A DNA stretch of 64,000 nt, taken from NCBI GenBank assembly GCA_910584055.1, contig CAJTZS010000018.1:1-64000 (forward strand). Reading direction: 5' to 3'. The first letter of the stretch is position 1; each line of letters opens with the position of its first letter. The translations under genes were made by a program, and so were the position numbers. This document shows positions 7,483 through 16,678 of this stretch, in pieces. This DNA is from an uncultured Muribaculaceae bacterium (GTDB lineage Bacteria; Bacteroidota; Bacteroidia; Bacteroidales; Muribaculaceae). The notes beneath the pieces were generated by a model. The model saw only the letters and a list, made by a program, of their open reading frames with translations, made no database searches and was not told the origin of the DNA.

Positions 7483-10400
7483 ATGAAAGTTTTTAGCAAA
7501 TCATCGTTCATGACGCTCTTGTGTGTCATAATTATGTTCACGTGTTTTTCACTTCGATTGAGTGCACAGTCGACAGAGATTGTGACAGAAATCGGTGGTG
7601 TGAGATACAGGATCAATGATTATTTCGGCACCGCCTTCATAACAGAAATTGCGGATCAGTCGCTTAGGACATTCACAGTTCCGAAAAGCATCAAATACGG
7701 GAACAATGTATACGAAACAACGGGAATGGCGACCACCGGAAACCTGACCGAACTCATAATCGAAGACTGGGAGTACTCCTTTATCCTTAACTCTATAGGT
7801 TCCGATCTTAATTCAATTTATATAGGTCGCGACCTTCGGAGCGCGTCATCCGGCGGAGAGGCAAAATATGCACCGCTAAAGAACTCGAATATCCGGAAAT
7901 TAGGTTTCGGTGCTCCTTTGACCGAAATCGGAGACAAATATGACCTCGGCACGGTGGCAGAAAAACTGCAGTCGATATATTTTGCAGACGGATATCAGGA
8001 ACTTACCATCAAAAACAATACCTACTCCAACCTCGCCACAGTAAAATCAGCATATCTGGGAAGACAGCTTAAATACGAATTCAAAGGAACGCAGCCTGTT
8101 CCTTTTACCTCCACTCCTACCGTTTGTGTCAGCGGAGGTATGAAGGATCTTTCGCGCACATTAAAACTCGGATATGTACAGTCGCTCCTGATTACCTCCA
8201 TCGCGGACTGGTGTGAAATGGATCTTGACGACAACCAATGGGCTGCCGGGGCACCTCGCGTCCGTGATGTGTCGCTCTATTGCAACAACATCCGGTATTC
8301 CGACTTTACCGATTGGGGCGGAGGCACCGTCGATGACAACATATGTTCCTACAGCGATTGGTCCGATGACGGATCTGTGCCATCCCAATTCAAGAGCGTC
8401 ACCGAACTCCGCATTCCCAAAGGAGTAAAGGAGATCGGAAGCTGTGCTTTTCGCTATTTCAAGAACATAACGAAGCTTGTATCATCAGGAAATGACCTTA
8501 AAAAGATTAACGATGGCGCCTTCGGATTCTGCAAAGGGCTGGAAAGCGTAACCATCGCCTCCGGTGTGGAATACATCGGGAGGGCTTGCTTTGTGGAAAC
8601 TCCGTTACTGAAAAAGATTGAATTTGAAACGGGCACAGAACCCCTGACCATCTCATGCAACAACCTTGCGTTCTACAACAATACGAGTGGGAATGGAGAG
8701 ATGGTCATAGAAGAGCTGACCATAGGCAGAGATCTGGTGTTCGCACCAGAGGCAACCTCTTCATCTGCCATCGACGGCTCTCCGTTCCGCATGTTGAGAT
8801 ATCTTGACAAAGTCACATTGAGAGAGGGTGTCACCGCTTTGCCTGCGGGTTTTCTGGAAAGCTGTAAGGCGTTGAGAAACATTGAGGTTCCTTCGGAAGT
8901 GGCAACGATTGGTGAGGAAGCGTTCAGAGGTTGTTCCGGATTGAAGACGGTCCGTTTCGGAAAGGGTCTGAAATCTATCGGGGCAAAGGCCTTCATGTAT
9001 GACAGGGCATTGACAGAAATTTATTGCGCGTCCATGACGCCGCCGGAAATTCAGTCAAACGTCTTCGTCGGAGAGGAATCGTGGAGTTTTGACTCGGATT
9101 ATAATTACAACCTCATTTATAGAAACGCGACGCTTCATGTTCCGGTTGGTACGGCAGATGCCTATAAAGCCACCACATGGAATCGGTTCTCAAACATCAC
9201 CGACGACCTCAGGAGGGATGACGCATTGAAATTTTCCTCAACCGAAGCGACAGCCACGATCGGCGAGGAATTCACCGCACCGGTGCTGACAAACAACTCC
9301 GGAGTCAACGCCAACTTTTCATCTTCCGATCCACAAGTAGCATCGGTCGATGCGGAGTCAGGTCATGTGACTCTGCTCTCTTCCGGAATTACAGTGATCT
9401 CGGCGCACACACCGGCGACCGACGCTTACGACGAGGGTTATGCATCGTATACTCTAACCGTAAGCAAACGCGTCGTTCCCGTAGAAAGGATTGAGATCAC
9501 CCCTGCCGCGGCAACCGTCGAGGCAGAACAGAATATCACACTCACTGCCGTGATATACCCTGAGGATGCCACCGACAAGAAGATATCGTGGGCTACCTCC
9601 GACTCAAGGATATCCCTCTCTCCGCTTTGGGATGGAAGAGCCGTCGTGGCAATGCTTTGGCCGGGTGAATATACAGTCACTGCCTCCTGTGGAGGCAAAA
9701 GCGCTGTCTGCAGGTTGACTGTGAAAAAACAGGAAGAGCCGGCACCAACTCCGGTGCCTGTTGAGAAAATAACACTTGCCCCGCAAACAGTGGAAATTGA
9801 GGAAGGAGCGTCTGTTAATATCTATGCGACTGTGGAGCCTGATAATGCTGATGACAAAAAAATAACATGGAGCGTCTCCGGAGAAGGAATCTCCATCACT
9901 TCAAGCGGCGACGGGTGGACCCTGATATCGGCTGAGAAAGCCGGAAGCTACAAGGTGACCGCGAGCTGCGGTGATGTGACGGCCGAATGCAACGTCATTG
10001 TCAAAGAGAAAATCGTTTTACCCGAAAAAAAAGAAGTGACCGTCGAAGGGATAACATATGTCTGCGATTCCTACGCCATGACAGCTGCGGTAAAAAGCGC
10101 TGACAACAACACACGGGAAGCATTGATCCGGGAAGAGGTGGAACTATACGGACGGACATATGATGTCACTGCAATTCAGGAATCCGCCTTTTATGAACAT
10201 TCCGGCCTTAGAAGAATTACCGTACCCTCCTCGGTGACATCAATAGGAAGTCAAGCATTCTCGTCTTGTCCGGGACTTGAATCTTTGGAATTCCTCGACA
10301 GCAAGAGTCCTTTGAAAATCAAAGGTTATCTGATTTCAGATAATATGACGCCCGACGTTTATTTCGGCAGAAATATCGAATTTGACGAAAACCGCGAACC

Positions 10401-10965
10401 CTTCTTCAGAGAAAACATAAACCGCATCGTTACAGGAGGATCCATGACGGAAATAGCGCCATCATTTTTTTACGGATGCGAGATGCTGGAGGAAGTTACG
10501 TTAGGAGCTGCGATACGCAGATTGGGCGATAACTCGCTCAGAGGATGTCCTGCTCTCCGCAAGGTAACTTTTGAAGGACAAGTATCGGAATTGGGAAGCT
10601 TAGCTTTCGACGGTTGCAATACTTTGCGCGAGATCTCTCTTAACGCCCCTGAGCCTCCTGTGGCTGATAGTCCAGACTGGATATTTCCGGAGATCGTATA
10701 TGCCGAAGCCATCCTGCGTGTTCCGTACGCATCTTTGGAACTTTACCGCAACGCCGATGTATGGAAAAACTTCACGCATATCCAACCGATTTCCGGGCAA
10801 TCGGGAATCGTCCATCCGATCATTGTTGAAGAAGGTCGGGTGACGGTTTGCAGCCCCGACGGCACCATAGTTCTCCACGACGCAGATCCCTCCGCCCTCG
10901 GGTCGCTTATTGACGGATTATACATAATCAACGGGAAAAAAGTAATGATACGCAAACGTCCGTGA
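7483..10965 (+). CDS. BspA-like surface protein: LRR_5 repeats with Big_2 Ig-like domains
   Basis: A 1160-residue exported protein (signal peptide to LSAQ). Leucine-rich repeats of the BspA/Treponema type (patterns such as IGEEAFRGCSGLKTV) fill about residues 40-560 and again 860-1080. Between them is a stretch of three Ig-like domains, the last two of the Big_2 type (VERIEITPAAATVEAEQNITL..., VEKITLAPQTVEIEEGASVNI...), rich in 'YPEDATDKKISW'-type sequence. Such proteins are cell-surface proteins that bind host or bacterial partners; the ligand here is unknown. The last ~40 residues (SPDGTIVLHD... GLYIINGKKV) resemble a short type IX secretion tail. I chose the Met at 7483 because it directly precedes a good signal peptide; 18 more residues upstream are open but unlikely. 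It is the first of four similar genes without terminators between them. Confidence 0.85.
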   Translation: MKVFSKSSFMTLLCVIIMFTCFSLRLSAQSTEIVTEIGGVRYRINDYFGTAFITEIADQSLRTFTVPKSIKYGNNVYETTGMATTGNLTELIIEDWEYSFILNSIGSDLNSIYIGRDLRSASSGGEAKYAPLKNSNIRKLGFGAPLTEIGDKYDLGTVAEKLQSIYFADGYQELTIKNNTYSNLATVKSAYLGRQLKYEFKGTQPVPFTSTPTVCVSGGMKDLSRTLKLGYVQSLLITSIADWCEMDLDDNQWAAGAPRVRDVSLYCNNIRYSDFTDWGGGTVDDNICSYSDWSDDGSVPSQFKSVTELRIPKGVKEIGSCAFRYFKNITKLVSSGNDLKKINDGAFGFCKGLESVTIASGVEYIGRACFVETPLLKKIEFETGTEPLTISCNNLAFYNNTSGNGEMVIEELTIGRDLVFAPEATSSSAIDGSPFRMLRYLDKVTLREGVTALPAGFLESCKALRNIEVPSEVATIGEEAFRGCSGLKTVRFGKGLKSIGAKAFMYDRALTEIYCASMTPPEIQSNVFVGEESWSFDSDYNYNLIYRNATLHVPVGTADAYKATTWNRFSNITDDLRRDDALKFSSTEATATIGEEFTAPVLTNNSGVNANFSSSDPQVASVDAESGHVTLLSSGITVISAHTPATDAYDEGYASYTLTVSKRVVPVERIEITPAAATVEAEQNITLTAVIYPEDATDKKISWATSDSRISLSPLWDGRAVVAMLWPGEYTVTASCGGKSAVCRLTVKKQEEPAPTPVPVEKITLAPQTVEIEEGASVNIYATVEPDNADDKKITWSVSGEGISITSSGDGWTLISAEKAGSYKVTASCGDVTAECNVIVKEKIVLPEKKEVTVEGITYVCDSYAMTAAVKSADNNTREALIREEVELYGRTYDVTAIQESAFYEHSGLRRITVPSSVTSIGSQAFSSCPGLESLEFLDSKSPLKIKGYLISDNMTPDVYFGRNIEFDENREPFFRENINRIVTGGSMTEIAPSFFYGCEMLEEVTLGAAIRRLGDNSLRGCPALRKVTFEGQVSELGSLAFDGCNTLREISLNAPEPPVADSPDWIFPEIVYAEAILRVPYASLELYRNADVWKNFTHIQPISGQSGIVHPIIVEEGRVTVCSPDGTIVLHDADPSALGSLIDGLYIINGKKVMIRKRP

Positions 10966-11025
10966 TTTTTCGCAGACATGCAGAATTATAACCACATATA
11001 ACAACTATAACAACAAGTACATAAT

Positions 11026-14000
11026 ATGGGCAAGAAGTTTTTATTAGCATCATTATGTTTTATCATGTCTGCAACCGCATTACTGCCGTTGCGAGCGATG
11101 TCGGCCAAACGGATCGGGAACATTAAAGTATATGTACAGAGACCGAATAGTGTAAGCCCGGACCAATTTTATCGAGAATATGAAATTTTCGATGACGGAA
11201 CCGCTTGTCTGACAAACGATGTAACAAGGACTAAATATGTCAGCTATTCTACCGACACATTGTATCGTATGGAGAGCACGATAGAGTGGGAGGCGAGAAC
11301 TTGGAAAGTTACTTCAATTAAGAGTGATGCATTGGCCTACTATAATGCCAATGCCGTTGATAATTCCGAACATAAGCAGTATACAATCAAGAAAATAATT
11401 TTTTCGAATTATCTCGAAGAAGTTCCGGATGGTTTCTATTCGGCAAGTGGATTTTATCTATTGCATACTGCCGTGCTCCCGGAAGGTCTGAAACGTATCG
11501 GAAAGGGCGCATTCTTAGGAATTAAAAATGTTAACATTCCCTCAACCTTGGAAATAATAGATGAATCCGCGTTGGTCGGAATGGAGCGGAGATCATTGGA
11601 AATACCCGATAATGTAAAATACATTGGAAGGGGGGCGTTCGCCGGATCTGCCATGGAGGAAGTGATCCTTCCTGAAGGGATCACGCTCGCGGAAGAAATG
11701 TTCAGGAATTGCTCCAACCTCTCCAAAGTCAACCTTCCTAAGGACGTGAAGGAAATTCCAGCCTCGATATTCGATGGTTGTAAGAATCTTTCAATTACCA
11801 TTCCGCAGGGTGTGACGCATATCGGTGACAAGGCATTCGCCGGCTGCGATCTCGGGAATGTCTCGCTTCCGCAACTGACTCACCTTGGCTCGGAAGCTTT
11901 CGCGGGAAGCAATATAATGAATCTCTCCGCTCCATCCCTCTCCTCCGTGGGAGAATCTGCATTTGCGCGTTGCTCCATGTTGGAAGCTATATCGTTGCCG
12001 GCTTTGAAGGAAATGGGAAAAGAAGTTTTCAATCAGTGCGGTTCGTTGAGGTCGGCAGCTTTTGGAAACGCTCTGAAACGCATTCCGGAGAGGACTTTCA
12101 TGGAATGCACAGCCTTGAAGGAGGTCGATATGGGCGGTTCAGTGGAGGTGATCGCCAACAATGCGTTCGTCGATTGCCCGGCTCTTGAGAGGATAAATAT
12201 CCCCGGAAGTGTGGTAAACATAGGGGAACCGGTGTCGGGCTACGAATATGATAAGGGTGCTGCGCCGTTCGGAGGTTGCCTGAATCTAAAAGAGATCAAT
12301 GTGGCCGAGGGAGAGAATCCCCTTATTGTGCAACCGTTCTGTTTCGGTTATGGAGACGCTCCGGTGGAACGGATCCACATTGGGCGTGACGTGACCTTTC
12401 TGCATCCCTCCGAATCAGCAGACCCGACACCAACTTTTTCGTCGGCTTTGAAGAAGGTCTCCGTCGGTGAGAATGTCAAATCAATCCTGGGTGGTATGAT
12501 CTTCCACACCGATTCAAAAGTGGAAATAATATCCATGTCGAAACTTCCGCCGGAGATCGATTGGCTGACGAGCTCCATGGCAGTGGAGACTCCAAAGGGA
12601 TGTTCACCGGATTATCTTCTTGACGGGAAATGGGCATCCGCACGTACGATTTTCAGCCGCGCTTCCGATGGTTCGAAACTATATCCTGTATTATTCCAAC
12701 CTTCAGGAGATCCATTCGCTACAATCAACGGAGAACAGTCCTATAGAGGGGAGCTTCCAGAAGGAGAACTTATCCGTATAGCCCTGGCCGATGCGACAGC
12801 TGATACAAAGGGAATGCTTTTCCGAAATGGTGTCAGCATAACTCGTGATATTCAAGACAGAGGCTATGTCGACTTCAAGGTTTCGGAAAATGTTGCCGAA
12901 AATCTTTTCACATCGATTGGTGGAGAACGTTTCTACGCAGAGGTGAGTCTCTACGGCACTCCTCTTGATCGAAAGATCGACACCGAAAGGGCATCATTGC
13001 TGACCGCCCTTATTGTTAAAGGAGACGTTACGGCTGATGATTTCGAATATATACGCACTATGCCTGAACTTAGGGTGCTCGATATCAGCGGGGCGTATTT
13101 CACCGGTGACCGGCCCATGAAGCTTGCCGGCTGTCCGCGTCTTGAGGTTCTTATATGCCCGGTCGATGTCAGTTCGATACCGTCAGGCTTCTGCAAGGGT
13201 ATGGCCACGCTTCGGTCGGTGGAATTTCCTGCCGGTCTGAAGACAATAGGTTCAGAGGCGTTCAGCGGCTGTATCTCCCTGTCAGAAGTGACGATACCGG
13301 GAAGCGTGACGGAGATAGGCTATCAGGCATTCTCGGGGTGTGGCACCATCCGCTTGCTGAATTTTGAATCCACCGGGGCTTCCGGAGCCGTGAGCGTGTT
13401 TAATGATTCATTCATGAACTGCCATATGTCAACCATCAGAGTCAATCGGAATATCGTGATGGGAAACGATTCTTGGGTAGATGTCGATGACCGGATCTTA
13501 TTCCGTTCCATAGGAGACCTCCGCATAGGACCGGATGTCAACAGCATCGACATCCGATTGTTCGGCAACGGGAAGTCCACACTTTCCTCCCTTGTCATAG
13601 AGGATGGTGTAACGACAATAAATTTAGGATCATTCTCGTCTGATTTCCCTCTGAGCGAAATATATATAGGGCGTATTCCCGCAGACAGACTATTCCCGAA
13701 CGGCAACACTACGATAAAGAAAGTGACATTTGGGGAAGAGATCACAAGAATTCCGGCAACTCTCCTCTCCCAGGGTGAAGCTATTGAGGAAATAGAGATC
13801 AAAGGACGGATTACGGAAATCGGGCAAGATGCGTTCTGCATGCTTCCGGCTCTGAAATCATTCACTATGCCCTCCTCTCTTCGCAAACTTGAAAAAGGAA
13901 CATTCCGCAATAACACGGGTCTTGAAAAGGTATATTGGGAAGAGGGGTATGATTATCCTGAGATAGAACAGGGCATGTTCTACAGATGCTTGTCTCTCAA

Positions 14001-14520
14001 GGAGATCGAGATCCCTGAATGCACGGAGGCGATTGGAGAATATGCGTTCAGGGCCTGCCCGTTGGAGGACGTGGTTATTCCGGCGAACGTGACCCTGATT
14101 CAGAGAGGGGCATTCAAGGACTGTCCGGTTAAGAAAGTTGTATGCAAGGCGCCTGTGCCACCGACAGTGGAAGGTTATTTCGTCAATATGGACGGAGGGT
14201 GGGATTATATCTTCGATAATATCAACATGAGTAAAGCCGTGCTTTATGTTCCTGTCGGATCAAAGAAACTCTATAAAGAACATAGGGCATTCAATGAATT
14301 CAGACTTATCCTGGAGGAGGGGGAACAGATGCCGTCATCTGTTACTGATATTCCTGCCTCGTCGGAAAATCAGGAGCATGGTATGACGGAGGTGTATACG
14401 CTTGACGGCAGACTCGTGAAATCAGTCATAGCAGATGATGATGCGCTGTCCGATATCGAACCGGGTATCTATATAATCCGGCAACCGGATGGGAAAGTCC
14501 GGAAAATCATGAAGAAATAA
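11026..14520 (+). CDS. BspA-like LRR_5 surface protein with C-terminal sorting tail
   Basis: A 1164-residue exported protein made almost entirely of BspA-type leucine-rich repeats (units of about 23 residues such as IGDKAFAGCDLGNVSLP and IGSEAFSGCISLSEVTIPGSVTEIG). The signal peptide spans about residues 1-25. Around residues 570-690 is a non-repeat segment, followed by a second block of repeats. The tail TEVYTLDGRLV... IEPGIYIIRQPDGKVRKIMKK matches the general pattern of a type IX secretion C-terminal domain. It follows the first BspA-like gene by 60 bp and precedes the next by 13 bp, with no terminator, so all are probably one transcript. Ligand unknown. No Ig-like domain was seen, unlike its upstream neighbour. 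Confidence 0.85.
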   Translation: MGKKFLLASLCFIMSATALLPLRAMSAKRIGNIKVYVQRPNSVSPDQFYREYEIFDDGTACLTNDVTRTKYVSYSTDTLYRMESTIEWEARTWKVTSIKSDALAYYNANAVDNSEHKQYTIKKIIFSNYLEEVPDGFYSASGFYLLHTAVLPEGLKRIGKGAFLGIKNVNIPSTLEIIDESALVGMERRSLEIPDNVKYIGRGAFAGSAMEEVILPEGITLAEEMFRNCSNLSKVNLPKDVKEIPASIFDGCKNLSITIPQGVTHIGDKAFAGCDLGNVSLPQLTHLGSEAFAGSNIMNLSAPSLSSVGESAFARCSMLEAISLPALKEMGKEVFNQCGSLRSAAFGNALKRIPERTFMECTALKEVDMGGSVEVIANNAFVDCPALERINIPGSVVNIGEPVSGYEYDKGAAPFGGCLNLKEINVAEGENPLIVQPFCFGYGDAPVERIHIGRDVTFLHPSESADPTPTFSSALKKVSVGENVKSILGGMIFHTDSKVEIISMSKLPPEIDWLTSSMAVETPKGCSPDYLLDGKWASARTIFSRASDGSKLYPVLFQPSGDPFATINGEQSYRGELPEGELIRIALADATADTKGMLFRNGVSITRDIQDRGYVDFKVSENVAENLFTSIGGERFYAEVSLYGTPLDRKIDTERASLLTALIVKGDVTADDFEYIRTMPELRVLDISGAYFTGDRPMKLAGCPRLEVLICPVDVSSIPSGFCKGMATLRSVEFPAGLKTIGSEAFSGCISLSEVTIPGSVTEIGYQAFSGCGTIRLLNFESTGASGAVSVFNDSFMNCHMSTIRVNRNIVMGNDSWVDVDDRILFRSIGDLRIGPDVNSIDIRLFGNGKSTLSSLVIEDGVTTINLGSFSSDFPLSEIYIGRIPADRLFPNGNTTIKKVTFGEEITRIPATLLSQGEAIEEIEIKGRITEIGQDAFCMLPALKSFTMPSSLRKLEKGTFRNNTGLEKVYWEEGYDYPEIEQGMFYRCLSLKEIEIPECTEAIGEYAFRACPLEDVVIPANVTLIQRGAFKDCPVKKVVCKAPVPPTVEGYFVNMDGGWDYIFDNINMSKAVLYVPVGSKKLYKEHRAFNEFRLILEEGEQMPSSVTDIPASSENQEHGMTEVYTLDGRLVKSVIADDDALSDIEPGIYIIRQPDGKVRKIMKK

Positions 14521-14533
14521 ATGATATAATATT

Positions 14534-16615
14534 ATGAATAAGAATATTATGATGAAATATTTGTTGGTATCCGCGATATCGTTTGCCGCGACATTCAGCG
14601 CCAACGCATGGGATATCGGGGAGTCATTCACCACCGCCGAAGGAGTGACATACAAGTGGCTTGACATGCATACTGTGGAGATGGCGGATTGGAAGAACCC
14701 GCCGGACAAGGTCGTCATTCCGGCGACTGTGACTTATAAGGGCAAGGATTATAAGATCACCACTCTCGGAACCGGATGCATATCCAACAAGGGGAACGTG
14801 ACGGAAATAACGGTGCCTTCCACAATCAATGAACTCGGGATAAGACCCTTTGCGGGATGCTCTTCTTTAAAGACCATCATAGTGGAGCCATCGGAGAAGG
14901 ATTATGAACTGGTCGTAAACGTCAGCTCTTTCAGCATTACACCGTTTAATATCGGAATGGAATGCACCGCAAGAGCCGAACTTCGTCTCCACAGGAATGT
15001 ACATCTTAAGGATGAAAGCGATATTTTGTATCATGAAACGAACGCAGGGCTGAGAGCCATTGTATTCGGTGATGAAGTATGGAGGATCTCCAAAGGGACT
15101 TTCGTGGGATTCAAGGATTTGGAGGAGATAGTTATCCCACCTTCCGTAACGGAAATACAGGATGATGCGTTCTCCGATTGTACGGGTTCCATATCGTTAA
15201 GAGTGGAGGATTGTAAGGATGAAAGTCAAAGAGATTACGTATATGTGGCTCAAAGTGCTTTCGGGAGTAAGGATGACGGAAACGGTAAGGACTCGCGGAC
15301 GCAGATTAGGGAATTGTATCTTGGAAGAAACATGCCGGGCTATGATTTCAAGGATCATCCCACTCTTTATTCCCTAACGACGGGAAGCGGACTGACAACG
15401 CTTCCTGTCGGGATGTTCAAAGGATGCGGGGCGTTGAGATATGTCGAACTGAAAGGTAAGTTCGAATCGATTGCCGATGAGGTGTTTTCGGGGTGTAAGT
15501 CGCTCATGAGATTTGCCGTTCCCTCCTCCGTGACTCAAATAGGGAAGAAGGCATTCATGGAATCCGGCCTGAGGTCGATTACGATTCCTACGAATGTAAA
15601 TATCATTAATGAAGCGGCTTTCTCGGGTTGCCCCGATCTTGAGACGGTAATTCTGGAGGATTCGCCGGAAAATTTATATATCTACGGCGCTTATGATATC
15701 AAGGCGTTCGGTAAAAGTGCGATAAAGACACTCCACATCGGACGGCCTGTGACCGGATTCGACTATCATTTCAGTTATCTCGATGGAGTTACGGATATTA
15801 CGTTCGGGACGGATGTCAAGATTATCCCGTCCGGAATGTTCTGTGGTTCCGGTATGCGGAAAGTGACGATTCCCTCCACGATCCGGGAGATTGGTGCAGG
15901 AGCCTTCGACCAATGCGTTAAGCTGGCCAGTGTGGAATTCAAGGAGGGAGAACTGGAAATGATAGGCGCGGCAGCGTTCTATCAATGCGGTACGCTGGTG
16001 CGGAATCAGCTGAAACTGACCATCCCTGAAGGAGTAAGGGAAATCGGAGAGTGCGTTTTTACGGATGTCTATTATACGAATTCGGTGCCCGAGGCAGATT
16101 CCAGAGGCTTCAGCGAGATTATCCTTCCTTCCACGTTGGAGAAGATATCAGGAGGCGCTTTCGGGTCGGATGTGGAGATGGTGACCTGCAATGCCGTTGT
16201 GCCTCCGGTAGTGGAAAATCCGGTTAAAAGGACTATAACAGTTGAGATTAAACACGGGAAAGTGGATTATTCCACTATGGTTGACGGCATCGCGCCGGGT
16301 TCGGATAGGGCTGTCCTTTGCGTGCCCCGTGGATCCAAGAGCGCATATGAGGCTACGGAACCGTGGAGTCGGTTCACGATCCGCGAGATAGGCGGGAGCT
16401 CAGGAGTGGATGAAAACGATGCGGCCGATAGTGTGCGGATCGCGTCCGCTCCGGGAATGATCGTGGTGTCCGGTCTCGCAGATGACGTCATTGTGGAAGT
16501 CTATACAATGGCGGGTCAGCAGGTTTATAAGGGTTTGCGGTGTACGGTCGATGTCATGTCCGGGCTTTATGTGGTCAAGGCGGGAGATAAAAGAGAGAAA
16601 GTGGCTGTAAGATGA
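14534..16615 (+). CDS. BspA-like LRR_5 surface protein
   Basis: A 693-residue exported protein; the signal peptide ends near FSANA-W. The body is a run of BspA-type leucine-rich repeats (IADEVFSGCKSLMRFAVPSSV, INEAAFSGCPDLETVIL), with longer irregular inserts between repeats near residues 210-270 and 390-430. The C-terminal ~50 residues (VIVEVYTMAGQQVYKG... SGLYVVKAGDKREKVAVR) form a typical type IX secretion tail. It lies 13 bp after the previous gene and 63 bp before the next, the third of four paralogues. Starts at 14534, 14549 or 14552 are all possible; the first is given. Like its neighbours it is presumed to be anchored at the cell surface and to bind an unknown partner. Confidence 0.85.
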   Translation: MNKNIMMKYLLVSAISFAATFSANAWDIGESFTTAEGVTYKWLDMHTVEMADWKNPPDKVVIPATVTYKGKDYKITTLGTGCISNKGNVTEITVPSTINELGIRPFAGCSSLKTIIVEPSEKDYELVVNVSSFSITPFNIGMECTARAELRLHRNVHLKDESDILYHETNAGLRAIVFGDEVWRISKGTFVGFKDLEEIVIPPSVTEIQDDAFSDCTGSISLRVEDCKDESQRDYVYVAQSAFGSKDDGNGKDSRTQIRELYLGRNMPGYDFKDHPTLYSLTTGSGLTTLPVGMFKGCGALRYVELKGKFESIADEVFSGCKSLMRFAVPSSVTQIGKKAFMESGLRSITIPTNVNIINEAAFSGCPDLETVILEDSPENLYIYGAYDIKAFGKSAIKTLHIGRPVTGFDYHFSYLDGVTDITFGTDVKIIPSGMFCGSGMRKVTIPSTIREIGAGAFDQCVKLASVEFKEGELEMIGAAAFYQCGTLVRNQLKLTIPEGVREIGECVFTDVYYTNSVPEADSRGFSEIILPSTLEKISGGAFGSDVEMVTCNAVVPPVVENPVKRTITVEIKHGKVDYSTMVDGIAPGSDRAVLCVPRGSKSAYEATEPWSRFTIREIGGSSGVDENDAADSVRIASAPGMIVVSGLADDVIVEVYTMAGQQVYKGLRCTVDVMSGLYVVKAGDKREKVAVR

Positions 16616-16678
16616 TCACGGGAATGCGACTCGAGTATTAGAAATTTTTACGGACAACAATAAATCAAATTTCAGAAT